Assembly (NCBI GenBank): GCA_910577565.1
Contig: CAJTNJ010000002.1
Coordinates: 111,821-175,820 of the forward strand
From: an uncultured Oscillospiraceae bacterium
GTDB taxonomy: Bacteria; Bacillota; Clostridia; Oscillospirales; Ruminococcaceae
DNA: 64,000 nucleotides
Reading direction: 5' to 3'
This document shows, piece after piece, positions 9,801 through 18,581 of this stretch (position 1 is its first letter; every line of letters begins with the position of its first letter). The position numbers were made by a program, and so were the translations under genes. Under the pieces are notes generated by a model. It was not told the DNA's origin. It worked only from the letters and a program-made list of their open reading frames with translations, and made no database searches.

Positions 9801-11178
9801 GCAGCTTTTTGGTAAGGATCATGTTTTCAAAGCCGGTACAATTTCTTCAGTTGCACAAAGAACCGCATATGGCTTTGCACTGAAATATATTGAAGAGCAG
9901 GGGATTACTGCAAATAAAGCAGAGGAAGCAAGGCTTGCTAAAGGGTGCGAAGGAATAAAAAGGACTACCGGACAGCATCCCGGCGGTATGGTTGTAGTTC
10001 CTTCCGACTATGATATATATGATTTTACGCCTATTCAGCACCCTGCTGACGATTCAAGCAGCAATATTATTACTACTCACTTTGACTTTCACTCATTGCA
10101 CGATACAATTTTAAAATTAGATTTGCTTGGGCACGATGTTCCTACAATGTATAAATATCTTGAAGATTTAACCGGTAAAAAGGTCAACGATATAGATATG
10201 AGTGATAAAAAGGTAATTAGTTTATTTACATCCACCAAAGCTTTAGGCGTAGACAGTGAAGAGATATATAGTGAGACTGGTTCGTTGTCGCTGCCGGAAA
10301 TGGGAACAAAATTTGTAAGACAAATGCTTGTTGATGCAAAACCTAAGTGTTTTTCTGATTTGTTGCAAATTTCGGGACTTTCTCACGGTACAGATGTTTG
10401 GCTAAATAACGCTCAAGATTTGATAAAACAAGGTATATGCACAATAAGTGAGGTTATAGGAACACGTGATAGTATTATGACATCACTTATGCATAAAGGC
10501 ATTGAACCTAAAGTTGCATTTAAGATCATGGAGATAACGCGAAAAGGAAAGGCACCTAAGCTTTTAACGGATGACTATAAAGAACAAATGAGAAACAATA
10601 ATGTGCCTGAATGGTTTATTGAAAGCTGTATGAAAATAAAATATATGTTTCCAAAAGCTCATGCTGCAGCATATGTTATTGCAGCAATAAGGCTTGGTTG
10701 GTATAAACTATATGAGCCTTTGGCATATTACGCAGCTTATTTTACTGTTCGTGGCGGTGATATAGACGCAGATGCTATAATAAAAGGCAAAGCCGAGGTT
10801 AGAAAAAAAATAGATAATTTAATTGCTAAAGGAAATGATAGATCTGTCAAAGAAAACGATTCTTTAGATTCACTTCTTATTGCAAATGAAATGCTTTGTA
10901 GAGGACTTGAATTTTTACCCGTTGACATATATCTATCACATGCAACAAATTATGAAATAGTAAATGGCAAGATTAGGTTCCCGTTTAACTCATTAAAAGG
11001 TGTAGGTGAAACAGCGGCAAAAAGGTTGCAAAAGTCGTCAGTAGAAGGGGATTATATATCAATTGAAGATATTGTTGAAAGAACAGGAGTATCTAAAACT
11101 GTCATTGAATGTTTAAAGGATTCCGGTGCTTTGCAAGGCATACCCGAAACTAGCCAAATGAGCTTATTTATGTTATAA
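6805..11178 (+). CDS. polC: DNA polymerase III alpha subunit, PolC type with proofreading domain
   Basis: PolC is the main replicative polymerase of Firmicutes. The 1457-residue product has the expected order. A variable N-terminal domain comes first, then an OB fold (about 250-330). The PHP domain starts at HLHTNMSSMDAI (about 350) and is split by a DEDDh exonuclease starting at FDTETTG (about 439). A zinc-binding segment has CPKC and CPNC (about 928-955). The palm aspartates lie in APDIDLNFSG (about 980), followed by the finger and helix-hairpin-helix regions. It ends QMSLFML, a beta-clamp-binding type motif. Confidence 0.97.
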   Translation: MQSSLFYIFGTLKGSESIFEPLKDGEVIKITKASDDSFIKIFTRFKNIVKTDDLIMCENFLKEQLNLNNVYICPKYPPNIFSADIIDYIVDQVKVSSSMINGFLNDSTAVYETGSLVINLKRGGLDNLLNVRADRKISNLIKEQFSLDVIVKFKGITNLSKSDKNNLLKSIVNSKTEVVESSNSYQNKNNETDSGEDDNGPPFDIQNKASDETSVYAKLPNKEAGEKSKLICGKKITEKAIEIKSITGVQKNVVIFGEIFSLNVHEYKNGTKQIRTYYITDFTGSIAFKIFCNTEHADKFSDLKEGTNVLINGNVEDDIYDKSLVFMAKDIMILSKKFKKDNADEKRVELHLHTNMSSMDAITPVTGLINRAYNWGHKAIAITDHGVIQAFPEAMSAVDNIRKSGGEFKPIFGVESYFIDDLANIVSGQQNQNLDGKFIVFDTETTGINAQNERLTEIGAVILSDGVIGEKFNTMVNPERPIPRHITEITGINDSMVKDAPLEDEALKSFLRFANNAVLIAHNADFDMGFLSAAAKRHNIEFNYTCIDTLALARALYPDIAKFSLDKLAKYFHLGDFNHHRASDDAHMLARIFQKMLDTIKENYNINSVEEINDVLKGKTDFRRQRMYHQILLARNNTGLKNLYKLVSYSNTKYYFRKPRIPKSLLLKHREGLLIGSACEQGELFFAVSSGASFEKLKKIASFYDYLEIQPIGNNQFMVDQEKVSSVEVLKDFNRTIVKLGEELGKPVVATCDVHFCEKKDAIYRAIIQSALKFSNPNNQPPLYLRTTEEMLEEFSYLGKEKAKEVVITNTNKIADMIDGDIRPFPYGTYTPYIKGSDEKLQEITWNKAKEIYGDPLPDIVKSRLDRELSSIIKHGFAVLYMIAQKLVSKSVEDGYLVGSRGSVGSSFVAIMAGISEVNPLPPHYICPKCHYNEFITDGSIGSGFDLPYKDCPNCKAALKRDGHDIPFETFLGFDGDKAPDIDLNFSGEYQSKAHRYTEQLFGKDHVFKAGTISSVAQRTAYGFALKYIEEQGITANKAEEARLAKGCEGIKRTTGQHPGGMVVVPSDYDIYDFTPIQHPADDSSSNIITTHFDFHSLHDTILKLDLLGHDVPTMYKYLEDLTGKKVNDIDMSDKKVISLFTSTKALGVDSEEIYSETGSLSLPEMGTKFVRQMLVDAKPKCFSDLLQISGLSHGTDVWLNNAQDLIKQGICTISEVIGTRDSIMTSLMHKGIEPKVAFKIMEITRKGKAPKLLTDDYKEQMRNNNVPEWFIESCMKIKYMFPKAHAAAYVIAAIRLGWYKLYEPLAYYAAYFTVRGGDIDADAIIKGKAEVRKKIDNLIAKGNDRSVKENDSLDSLLIANEMLCRGLEFLPVDIYLSHATNYEIVNGKIRFPFNSLKGVGETAAKRLQKSSVEGDYISIEDIVERTGVSKTVIECLKDSGALQGIPETSQMSLFML

Positions 11179-11205
11179 TATTTTGCAAGATTAGGAGGTT
11201 GTTTT

Positions 11206-11565
11206 GTGTTAATAAAGGACTTTAATTTCGAACAAACAGAGCTTTTGTCAAAGATGCTCTATACAATATTATTTCCCAAGACATCAGGAGGTTTTGACAT
11301 TGATAACCACTGCTTTAAAGGATCATCTTTAGAGCTTCAACTACGACTGATGGATATGATAAAAAGTAATAAGTTCAGCGAGGCAGAAAATTTGCTGTTT
11401 GAAGCTATAGATCAAGACAATGGTCAAGATAGCTTGCGAGTAGCTGTATGGTTTTACAATAAGTTAAATTATATTGATGAAAAAATTTTAAATGAAAATA
11501 ATTTTTCTAAACAGGAAGTTTTGGAAGGCATTCAAGAAATTGAAAAAATGGTTATGAAAGCTTAA
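11206..11565 (+). CDS. DUF6483-like small protein of unknown function
   Basis: The 119-residue acidic, mostly helical protein has no signal peptide or membrane segment. From memory it resembles the DUF6483 family of short clostridial proteins: an N-terminal ELLSKMLYTILFP segment followed by tetratricopeptide-like helices including AENLLFEAIDQDNGQDSLRV. The start is GTG at 11206 with aggaggt upstream. It stands between polC (27 bases) and recQ (4 bases), so it is co-transcribed with them, but that says little about its role. Function is unknown. Confidence 0.75.
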   Translation: MLIKDFNFEQTELLSKMLYTILFPKTSGGFDIDNHCFKGSSLELQLRLMDMIKSNKFSEAENLLFEAIDQDNGQDSLRVAVWFYNKLNYIDEKILNENNFSKQEVLEGIQEIEKMVMKA

Positions 11566-11569
11566 ATAT

Positions 11570-13390
11570 ATGAATAAATATCAAGTTTTAAAAAATGTAT
11601 TTGGTTATGAGATATTTAGAAGTGGTCAAGAAGAAATTATAGATAAAATCATAAGCGGCAGTGATGTACTTGGCATAATGCCTACCGGTGCCGGGAAATC
11701 TCTTTGTTTTCAAATTCCTGCACTTATTTTGCCTGGAATAACAATTGTGGTTTCTCCGCTAATTTCGCTTATGAAGGATCAAGTACACTCTTTAATACAA
11801 AATGGAGTTAAAGCAGCTTTTTTAAACAGCAGTCTTTCTTCAGGTCAATATAAAAAAGCGTTGTCAAATTTGGAAAAAGGGTTATATAAAATTATATATG
11901 TAGCGCCTGAGAGACTTGAAACAGAAAGCTTTTTAAATGTTTCCAGCAAAATTAACATTTCTATGGTTGTTGTAGATGAATCTCACTGTGTTTCTCAATG
12001 GGGCCATGATTTTAGACCAAGTTATCTTAAAATAAGTTCTTTTGTAAATACACTCGAAAAAAGACCAATTGTAACTGCGTTTACGGCAACTGCTACGCAA
12101 AATGTACAAATGGATATTAAGAAATTGTTGGGATTAAGAAATCCATATTGCGTAACAACAGGTTTTGAAAGAAAAAACTTATATTTTGACGTGATAGAAA
12201 CTAAAACCAAGGATAAAATAGGAGAAACAATTAAACTTTTATCTGATATAAAAAATGAAAGTGTTATAATTTATTGCGGAACGCGCAAAAAGGTAGAACA
12301 ACTTTGTGACATTCTTAATAAAAAAGGTTACAGTACAAGCAGATATCATGCTGGTTTAAGTGCAGTTGAGAGAAGACGAAATCAAGAAGATTTTATATAT
12401 GACCACAAAAAAGTTTTTGTTGCAACCAACGCATTTGGAATGGGAATTGATAAACCTGATATTCGTATGATCATTCACTTCAATATGCCAAAAAACATTG
12501 AAAGTTATTACCAAGAAGCTGGGAGAGCTGGTCGTGATGGCGAGCCGGCTAAATGCATAATGCTCTATTCCGATTCTGATATTTCTCTAAACAGATTCTT
12601 TATTGATAACACAAATAACGATGATTTGGATATCGATCAGCTTAAAGATATAAAAGCACAAGATTATAAAAATCTTGATAAAATGATAGAATATTGCAAA
12701 GGGAATGCATGCTATCAAAAATATATGTTAGACTATTTTGGGGAACATATAGATTCATGTGGAAACTGTGGGAATTGTTTAGCCGAGTTTGATGAAATAG
12801 ATTTTACTAGCGAGGCAAAAAAGATATTTGCATGCATACTTGAAACCGAACAACAATATGGAATTAAAATGATATGTGATATCTTAAAAGGTTCCAAAAA
12901 TAATGAACGAATTTTTCAAATGGGCTATGATAATATCTTGTCGTATGGTTCAATGAAAAATTTTAGTTTAATTTCTTTAAAAAACCATATCAAAGAATTG
13001 GTTAATAAGAAATATATTTTTTTGTATGGAACTAAATATCCTATATTAAAATTATACGATATAGCACATGATATTGTTTGTGGTAAAAGCAAAGAAAGTG
13101 TTATTATAAAAAAACGCAAGTCTAAGGGAGTATTTTTTAGTTCAAACAAAATTAATATATATGAGCAACCACTTTATGATTTGTTAGTTAAACTTAGAAC
13201 ACAAATTGCTAAAGAGCAAAAAGTTCCTGCTTATATAATATTTTCTGATAAAACAATTAAACAAATTTGCAAAAAGCTTCCGGTAGAGTTACAAGATTTG
13301 CTTCAAATTTCTGGTTTTGGTAAAAATAAATTAGAAAAATATGGAGACTTAATAATTAAAACTGTTAATGAATATTTTATGGGACTTTAA
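11570..13390 (+). CDS. recQ: ATP-dependent DNA helicase RecQ
   Basis: RecQ unwinds DNA 3' to 5' in recombination and fork repair. The helicase core has Walker A GAGKSLCFQIP, the Walker B box DESHCVSQWGHDFRP (DESH where most RecQs have DEAH), FTATAT motif III and QEAGRAGRDG motif VI. Next comes a zinc-binding/RQC region with cysteines in CGNCGNC (about 396-402). An HRDC domain closes the protein, with QISGFGKNKLEKYG near residue 580. At 606 residues it has the full RQC/HRDC architecture. It starts four bases after the preceding gene, which indicates coupling. Confidence 0.94.
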   Translation: MNKYQVLKNVFGYEIFRSGQEEIIDKIISGSDVLGIMPTGAGKSLCFQIPALILPGITIVVSPLISLMKDQVHSLIQNGVKAAFLNSSLSSGQYKKALSNLEKGLYKIIYVAPERLETESFLNVSSKINISMVVVDESHCVSQWGHDFRPSYLKISSFVNTLEKRPIVTAFTATATQNVQMDIKKLLGLRNPYCVTTGFERKNLYFDVIETKTKDKIGETIKLLSDIKNESVIIYCGTRKKVEQLCDILNKKGYSTSRYHAGLSAVERRRNQEDFIYDHKKVFVATNAFGMGIDKPDIRMIIHFNMPKNIESYYQEAGRAGRDGEPAKCIMLYSDSDISLNRFFIDNTNNDDLDIDQLKDIKAQDYKNLDKMIEYCKGNACYQKYMLDYFGEHIDSCGNCGNCLAEFDEIDFTSEAKKIFACILETEQQYGIKMICDILKGSKNNERIFQMGYDNILSYGSMKNFSLISLKNHIKELVNKKYIFLYGTKYPILKLYDIAHDIVCGKSKESVIIKKRKSKGVFFSSNKINIYEQPLYDLLVKLRTQIAKEQKVPAYIIFSDKTIKQICKKLPVELQDLLQISGFGKNKLEKYGDLIIKTVNEYFMGL

Positions 13391-13807
13391 TTTGTTGTTC
13401 ATTGAACAAGAATTGGCTAGTATAAAAAAAGATTATTTATTTTTAATTCCATATTTTTATTTAATATTTTTTTGTTTTTTACATTTTATATAAAAGTGCT
13501 TTAATTGTTTTATAAATTTGAATTTCACACTGTATTTATTGCTTTTTATATTGTTATTATATATTTAGCTTATAAAAATGGCTTTTATGTTATTTTATCT
13601 ATAAAGTTATATTTCAAAATATATTTGTTTATAACTTGTAGACTCTGCGTGATATAACTTTAATTAATCTCCATTAGTGTATAGCTCAAAAATCAATATA
13701 ATAGTGATTAGTGATTGTTTTTTTGAACTAATTTATAAAATGATAAATGACTCAAACCTCTAAACTAATGAGATCTGAGTCATTTTATCTAATGCTATTT
13801 CAATTAT
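13391..13807. other. Intergenic region between convergent recQ and the antiporter gene
   Basis: This is very AT-rich sequence without a supported reading frame or RNA. The only structure seen is the inverted repeat at 13745-13785, listed separately as a terminator. Confidence 0.6.
13745..13785 (-). terminator. Terminator hairpin downstream of the antiporter gene
   Basis: The inverted repeat aaatgactca / tgagtcattt has 10-bp arms with an internal 21-nt loop. It lies 23 bases past the stop of the minus-strand gene ending at 13808. T-rich bases on both sides mean it could serve recQ from the other side as well. Confidence 0.55.
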
Positions 13808-15172
13808 TTAAACTTCATCAATTTTCCTATACATACGGTTTTGGTGAATTAAAATATAAATTGAAGCAATGATTGCAATGCCAGCAAATGCATAAACGAT
13901 GATGTTTCCTGCATCCCATCCGTAAGCTTCTACAACCCAACCAATAACCAATGTTGCTGTTACTTCTCCAATAAGATATTGACAAAATCCCATTGTCCCT
14001 GTTGACATACCGTTTGCAAATTTAGGAACGGCTTCGTTAACCATTAACCCAACAATTGTTGCAGGTGCATAAATGAATGTTCCCATTATAAGCAGGACAA
14101 TGATAATCAAATTTTGATCTGTGGCTGCAAAATAAGTAATCAGACAAGCCAACATAGTTAAAAGTGAAATAATTACCATAATTGCGCGACGACCTTTAAG
14201 CAAGTCTGTAATAAACCCAATGATAATAACACCAGGCACAGCCGCAAGTTCAAAGATACCCGTCAACCATTTTGCATTTTCATTATCAAAACCTTTGACA
14301 TTAACTAGATAATTTGGAATCCAACTCATAATGCCATATCTAACAACATAGATTGATATTGAAGCCAAAATAACTGCCCAAACAAGCTTGTTTTTAAGTA
14401 TGTATTCAAAAAAGATTTTTAATACACTATCATTTGTAACTTCACCTTCAACGATTTCGCCGCCTTTAACAACTACCTTATCGCCAGAATATTCTTCGAT
14501 GGTTGGAAGTCCTTTACTCGTTGGACGATCACCGCCAAGGACGAGCACAGTGACAGCAATTAAAATTGAAACAATTGACGCTGTCCAAAATGTCCATTGA
14601 AGTGAAGAACCAAAGAGCAACCCGGAAAGACTTATAACTGCTACGCACATAAAAGCACCGGCATTATGTGCTGAAGACCAGATTGCAAAAGCTGTACCAC
14701 GAGCCATGATTGAACCTTTGCCCTTACGTCCAAACCATAAACAAACCAAACGTTGACACGCAGCAGCTCCCATTCCTTGCATGATAGAGTTCAAAAGCAT
14801 TAATACGAGAATAACACCAAAATTTTTCGTTGCACCATAAAGAGCATTGATAATCGCTGAAATAATAAGACCTGTTGCTACATAACGATTTGGATTTGAA
14901 CGATCTGCCAATGTCCCCATGATTAGCTTTGAAATTCCGTATCCAACACCAAACATTGAAAGAATTGTACCGATCTGACCCATTGAAAATCCATAAGCTT
15001 CGGAAATATCATTTTGTTGAACGGTAAAGATCAAACGAACAATATAATATCCAATGTAAATAATAACGGTTGAGATAAGGATGCGTGTTTGCCAAATTTT
15101 AAAATATCGAGGAACCTTTTCTTTTGGCACTTTGATTTCAGCATCTGGAGCTGGCTTTAAAAATTCTAACAT
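13808..15172 (-). CDS. Organophosphate:phosphate antiporter (GlpT/UhpT-type MFS permease)
   Basis: The 454-residue protein has about twelve membrane segments and the layout of the OPA family, which exchanges inorganic phosphate for sugar phosphates, glycerol-3-phosphate or phosphoglycerates. The N-terminal motif is FLKPAPDAEIKVPKEKVPRY, followed by helix 1 starting KIWQTRILIS. GTLADRSNPNRYVATGLIIS is the MFS loop 2-3 motif. The substrate cannot be decided from sequence. Arginine is mostly CGT/CGC/CGA here, whereas neighbouring genes favour AGA, and the gene has its own promoter and terminator. This suggests horizontal acquisition. Confidence 0.85.
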   Translation of the reverse strand: MLEFLKPAPDAEIKVPKEKVPRYFKIWQTRILISTVIIYIGYYIVRLIFTVQQNDISEAYGFSMGQIGTILSMFGVGYGISKLIMGTLADRSNPNRYVATGLIISAIINALYGATKNFGVILVLMLLNSIMQGMGAAACQRLVCLWFGRKGKGSIMARGTAFAIWSSAHNAGAFMCVAVISLSGLLFGSSLQWTFWTASIVSILIAVTVLVLGGDRPTSKGLPTIEEYSGDKVVVKGGEIVEGEVTNDSVLKIFFEYILKNKLVWAVILASISIYVVRYGIMSWIPNYLVNVKGFDNENAKWLTGIFELAAVPGVIIIGFITDLLKGRRAIMVIISLLTMLACLITYFAATDQNLIIIVLLIMGTFIYAPATIVGLMVNEAVPKFANGMSTGTMGFCQYLIGEVTATLVIGWVVEAYGWDAGNIIVYAFAGIAIIASIYILIHQNRMYRKIDEV

Positions 15173-15679
15173 TGTTTAATCGCCTTTCTTTTTTTACTAT
15201 TTTTACCTTAAATATTATATTAAATATTTTTACAAAGTTCAAGCGATAATTATGAACAATTAGAAAAAATCATCTATAAATTTTTTCCATAAACGTATTT
15301 TACATATAAAATTTTGAAAATGATTTTATGTCATTTTTAGATAAAAAAGTCTGTAAAATCGCCTATTTATGGACCTTTAAAGCTTTTAAGTTTAATATGT
15401 GAATATTTTACAAAATATACGCTAAAATTTCTCACTATTTATAAATCAAAATGTTGATATATACAGTAAAAAATGTCAAATCAAAAACACATATTTTTAA
15501 CTAAAAAGTCCTAAACATAAATATGATAATATTTTGAAAAACTTCCAATTTTTTAAAAATATCTACTGCAATAAACCAATATATAAATTTATATATATAG
15601 TACTTTTACTATTTTAATATGTTTTTTTAATTTATAATATGCATATTTAAAACTCTCTTTTTCGTAATATTGTAAATAT
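15173..15679. other. Intergenic region upstream of the antiporter gene
   Basis: It is AT-rich and non-coding. It contains the promoter at 15214-15242 for the antiporter gene and short AT palindromes such as tataaatttata around 15590. Nothing else is supported. Confidence 0.55.
15214..15242 (-). promoter_or_regulatory. Sigma-A type promoter of the antiporter gene
   Basis: On the minus strand TTGAAC and TATAAT are separated by 17 bases, about 40 bases before the ATG at 15172. No known operator was recognised around it. Confidence 0.65.
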
Positions 15680-16786
15680 TTATTGTATACTCTTTCCTAA
15701 CAATTCCGATTTAAATTTCGTTTTATTTGATTTATATAGGCAAGCAATTATTTGTAGTAAGATAGGAAATATAATCATACCTAAAACACCAAATAATTTC
15801 ATTCCAATATATACGGATAACAAAGTCGCAAGAGGATGAAGTCCCAGTTGCTTCCCAAGAATTTTAGGCTCTAAAAATCCTCTAAAAACACTTATGAATA
15901 TATTTATAACCAAAAGACCTATTGCTATGCCTAAATTGCCAAGCGCGAAGGATATAAGACACCATGGAAGTAATATTATTCCAGAACCAATAAGTGGTAG
16001 AGTATCAAAAAGTGCAATTACAGCTGCTATTCCTATGGGATTTTCTATACCAACTGTAAAAAGCCCTATAATAAGTTCGATAAATGTAATAAACATCAAT
16101 ATTATATAAGCTCTTAAATATTTAATTAAGGTTTCCACAGTATATACTTTTGTTTCAAACAAAACACGCCTTTTATTTTTTGGAAATAGTTTTGCAACAA
16201 ATGAAACAATATTTGAATAGTCAGAACTTATAAATATTGAAGACATAATAGCGAACATTAAACCGACAAAGAAATTTGGTATACTCATTCCTACTTTTGC
16301 CAACCATATTATAATCGATTGTGACATGGATGAAACTGTTTGATTTATACCATCAGTTATTCCCTTTAAAATTTCAGTTGTTTGATCTGCAAAGTCAGGA
16401 GAAAAGGTAGAGGCCAAGTTAAATGCAATTTGATTAAAGCGTTCTATAATAGGTGAAATATAGTTTTCATATATGCCTGACGCTGAACCAGAAAATGATT
16501 GTATTGCTTCAATTACCTTGCTTCCAACGAACCAAATAAGAAATACAATTAATATATAAGTGACTATTACAACTAATGTACCACAAAATTTACAACCCAA
16601 ATTGCTGTTGCGACAAAGTGTTCGTGAAATTGGTTTTAAAATAAAAGCAATGGAAAATCCAATGATAAACGGTATAAAAAATGGAATCAAATATTTTAAT
16701 ATTAAAAATGCACTTAAAACTATTAATGAAAAATAGGCTGAAGATATTATTATTTCTTTACGTTTGTCTAATTTTAATTTATCCAT
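15680..16786 (-). CDS. ytvI: AI-2E/YtvI-family integral membrane protein, probably sporulation protein YtvI
   Basis: The 368-residue permease-like protein has about eight membrane segments. The AI-2E transporter (PerM) fold shows in FIIGFSIAFILKPISRTL near the N-terminus and in FDTLPLIGSGIILLPW followed later by EPKILGKQLGLHPLATLLSV at the C-terminus. YtvI members are sporulation membrane proteins of unclear biochemical role, and the length and N-terminus suit that branch. Assignment to YtvI rather than another AI-2E paralogue is inference from this being a sporulator. A gggagga ribosome site precedes the ATG. It is a single-gene unit. Confidence 0.75.
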   Translation of the reverse strand: MDKLKLDKRKEIIISSAYFSLIVLSAFLILKYLIPFFIPFIIGFSIAFILKPISRTLCRNSNLGCKFCGTLVVIVTYILIVFLIWFVGSKVIEAIQSFSGSASGIYENYISPIIERFNQIAFNLASTFSPDFADQTTEILKGITDGINQTVSSMSQSIIIWLAKVGMSIPNFFVGLMFAIMSSIFISSDYSNIVSFVAKLFPKNKRRVLFETKVYTVETLIKYLRAYIILMFITFIELIIGLFTVGIENPIGIAAVIALFDTLPLIGSGIILLPWCLISFALGNLGIAIGLLVINIFISVFRGFLEPKILGKQLGLHPLATLLSVYIGMKLFGVLGMIIFPILLQIIACLYKSNKTKFKSELLGKSIQ

Positions 16787-17201
16787 ACTATCCTCCCACC
16801 ATTTTCTTCAAATTTATTATATGCAGTTTTTATAGATATTATATGGTATAACTTTAAAACAAAAATGTTATTATAAAATATAAATTAAAGATAAAAAGGA
16901 TAACTTTATTTAAAGTTAAATGTTTATTAATTATGAAAAACATTGAAATAATTTCAAATCTAAAATTTATCATATATTGAGAAGTAATAGAATATGGAGA
17001 ATGTGAAAATGAATATATTTATGATAAAAGCATACTGATAAAATTAAAAAATAAGTTTTTGATATTAAAAATTATAATTTTCTGCCTATAATAAACCAGC
17101 AAATTGTGTATTTTCTATATGCATTAGCAAAATAGTAAACAAAAACTTATTTTTTTCATAGCATACATTAAGATAATTATTTATGATAGGAGGCAAAATT
17201 A
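16787..17201. other. Intergenic region between divergent ytvI and amidase genes
   Basis: This AT-rich spacer must contain both divergent promoters, but I could not single one out convincingly. No RNA gene, repeat or IS remnant was recognised. Confidence 0.5.
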
Positions 17202-17942
17202 ATGCCTAAAATATACTTAAGTCCATCTACACAAGAAGCTAATCCATATATAAACGGAGGAACTGAAGAAGAAGTAATGAATCAACTTGCAGACGCAATG
17301 ATTCCATACCTAAATGCTAATGGTATATCGTATATAAGAAATACCCCTCAAATGACCGCAGCTTCCTCAATAAGACAATCAAATGAAGGTAACTATGATT
17401 TGCACCTTGCATTACACTCAAACGCAGCCCCTGAAAGTAATTCTGGACAAGTAAGAGGCACTGACATTTACTATTATCCATCCAGTGTAAAGGGTAAACA
17501 AGAGGCAAATCTTTTGGCAGATTCTTTTAAAACGATATATCCAGATCCAAACAAAGTTCGCGCATTACCTATAACATCACTTGGCGAAGTGAGCAAAACC
17601 AAGGCACCAGGTATTTTAATTGAAACTGCATACCATGATAATCCCGAAGACGCCCAGTGGATTAAAGATAATATAGATAATATGGCTAGAGTAATTGTAG
17701 AATCTTTAACAAAATACTTTGGAATGCCATTCATTACACCTGTGGCTCCTTATCCTGGTGTTGTCAATATCAGATGGGGTCATTTAAATTTAAGAGATAA
17801 ACCATCAACCAACTCACAAATTATTGGCACACTATTTAATGGTCAACGAATTACGATTTTAGGTCGTTATGGTGATTGGTATTCTGTTGAAACTCCATCT
17901 GGCATTGGTTTTGTTTCTTCTGATTATGTTCAGTCTTATTGA
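17202..17942 (+). CDS. N-acetylmuramoyl-L-alanine amidase (Amidase_3) with C-terminal SH3 domain
   Basis: The predicted enzyme cleaves the lactyl-amide bond between muramic acid and the stem peptide. The amidase domain (about 1-175) shows LHLALHSNAAPES with a zinc-binding histidine and LIETAYHDNPEDAQW with the catalytic glutamate. A bacterial SH3 domain (about 185-246, NIRWGHLNLRDKPSTNSQI) likely binds wall. There is no signal peptide, and the usual first zinc ligand region (DPGHGG in many relatives) reads LSPSTQE. Both features occur in some short clostridial homologues. It may be a mother-cell lytic enzyme acting on sporulation, by analogy to CwlC. RBS aggaggc. Confidence 0.85.
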   Translation: MPKIYLSPSTQEANPYINGGTEEEVMNQLADAMIPYLNANGISYIRNTPQMTAASSIRQSNEGNYDLHLALHSNAAPESNSGQVRGTDIYYYPSSVKGKQEANLLADSFKTIYPDPNKVRALPITSLGEVSKTKAPGILIETAYHDNPEDAQWIKDNIDNMARVIVESLTKYFGMPFITPVAPYPGVVNIRWGHLNLRDKPSTNSQIIGTLFNGQRITILGRYGDWYSVETPSGIGFVSSDYVQSY

Positions 17943-18315
17943 GTTTCATTTCAACAGGTACATGTTTAGGAGGAAATTCCATCTTTTTTTCAACTGATTC
18001 ACACATTTTTTCTATGTCCTTCTTAAAATTATAAATTTTTTATTATATAATTAGAATGAGCAAATTTAATATTTTTAATCAAAACTAAAATTAAAAGTTT
18101 AATTATATGTAAAAGTATTATAAAAACATATGACTAGAAATTTCTAAAAAATGTAAAAACCTTTCAATAAAATAATGATATGTGAAAAAAGACAAACAAA
18201 TAAAAGCAAGAGAAACGAGAGTAAAAATTCAAATATACAAGTGTAAACACTAAAAAATTGTATAAAGAAATATATGATTAATCCTAAAAAAAGGACTTGT
18301 AGAAAATGTAAAAAA
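17943..18315. other. Intergenic region after the amidase gene
   Basis: No supported gene was found. An aggagg sequence near 17969 is not followed by a usable reading frame. The following 150 bases are an IS1-type remnant. Confidence 0.5.
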
Positions 18316-18465
18316 TAGGAGTATTGCTATTCTGATGCATAATTCTGTTTACTCCGAAGTATATTATTATGAAGCTTAAATCAGACTTACATCGTAGAAG
18401 TGGGATATATTTACTTATTTAAATATATCCCACTTCTACATAGAAAATCCAAATGTTTTTTTGTC
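18316..18465 (+). mobile_element. IS1-type transposase fragment (3' part only)
   Basis: The stretch ctattctgatgcataattct continues through tactccgaag and ends catagaaaatccaa. It aligns by eye with 51245-51405 of the full-length copy. The ancestral protein segment is the SDAYSTYSE and TYTVEGIN region with the catalytic glutamate. It is broken in all frames and interrupted by a perfect hairpin (18394-18439). Confidence 0.6.
18394..18439. repeat. Perfect 20-bp inverted repeat with 6-nt loop
   Basis: The arms are gtagaagtgggatatattta and its exact complement, separated by cttatt. It lies inside an IS1-type fragment at the point where the better copy reads GTAGAAGGAATAAATTC. It lacks a following T-run, so it is not a typical terminator. 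It is 65 bases upstream of the rubrerythrin promoter. Confidence 0.85.
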
Positions 18466-18503
18466 TAAGTATCGCTATGGGGTACTTCCGTCGCTTTCAA
18501 ATA

Positions 18504-18532
18504 TTGACAATTTAGTTTGATTTTAATATAAT
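18504..18532 (+). promoter_or_regulatory. Sigma-A promoter of the rubrerythrin gene
   Basis: Exact consensus TTGACA and TATAAT boxes are spaced by 17 bases, 50 bases before the ATG. This predicts strong constitutive transcription unless repressed. No clear PerR box was seen. Confidence 0.85.
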
Positions 18533-18581
18533 AAGTGCAGAAGAATTTTCATATTTTTAATTTTGAAGGTGAGGAATAATC

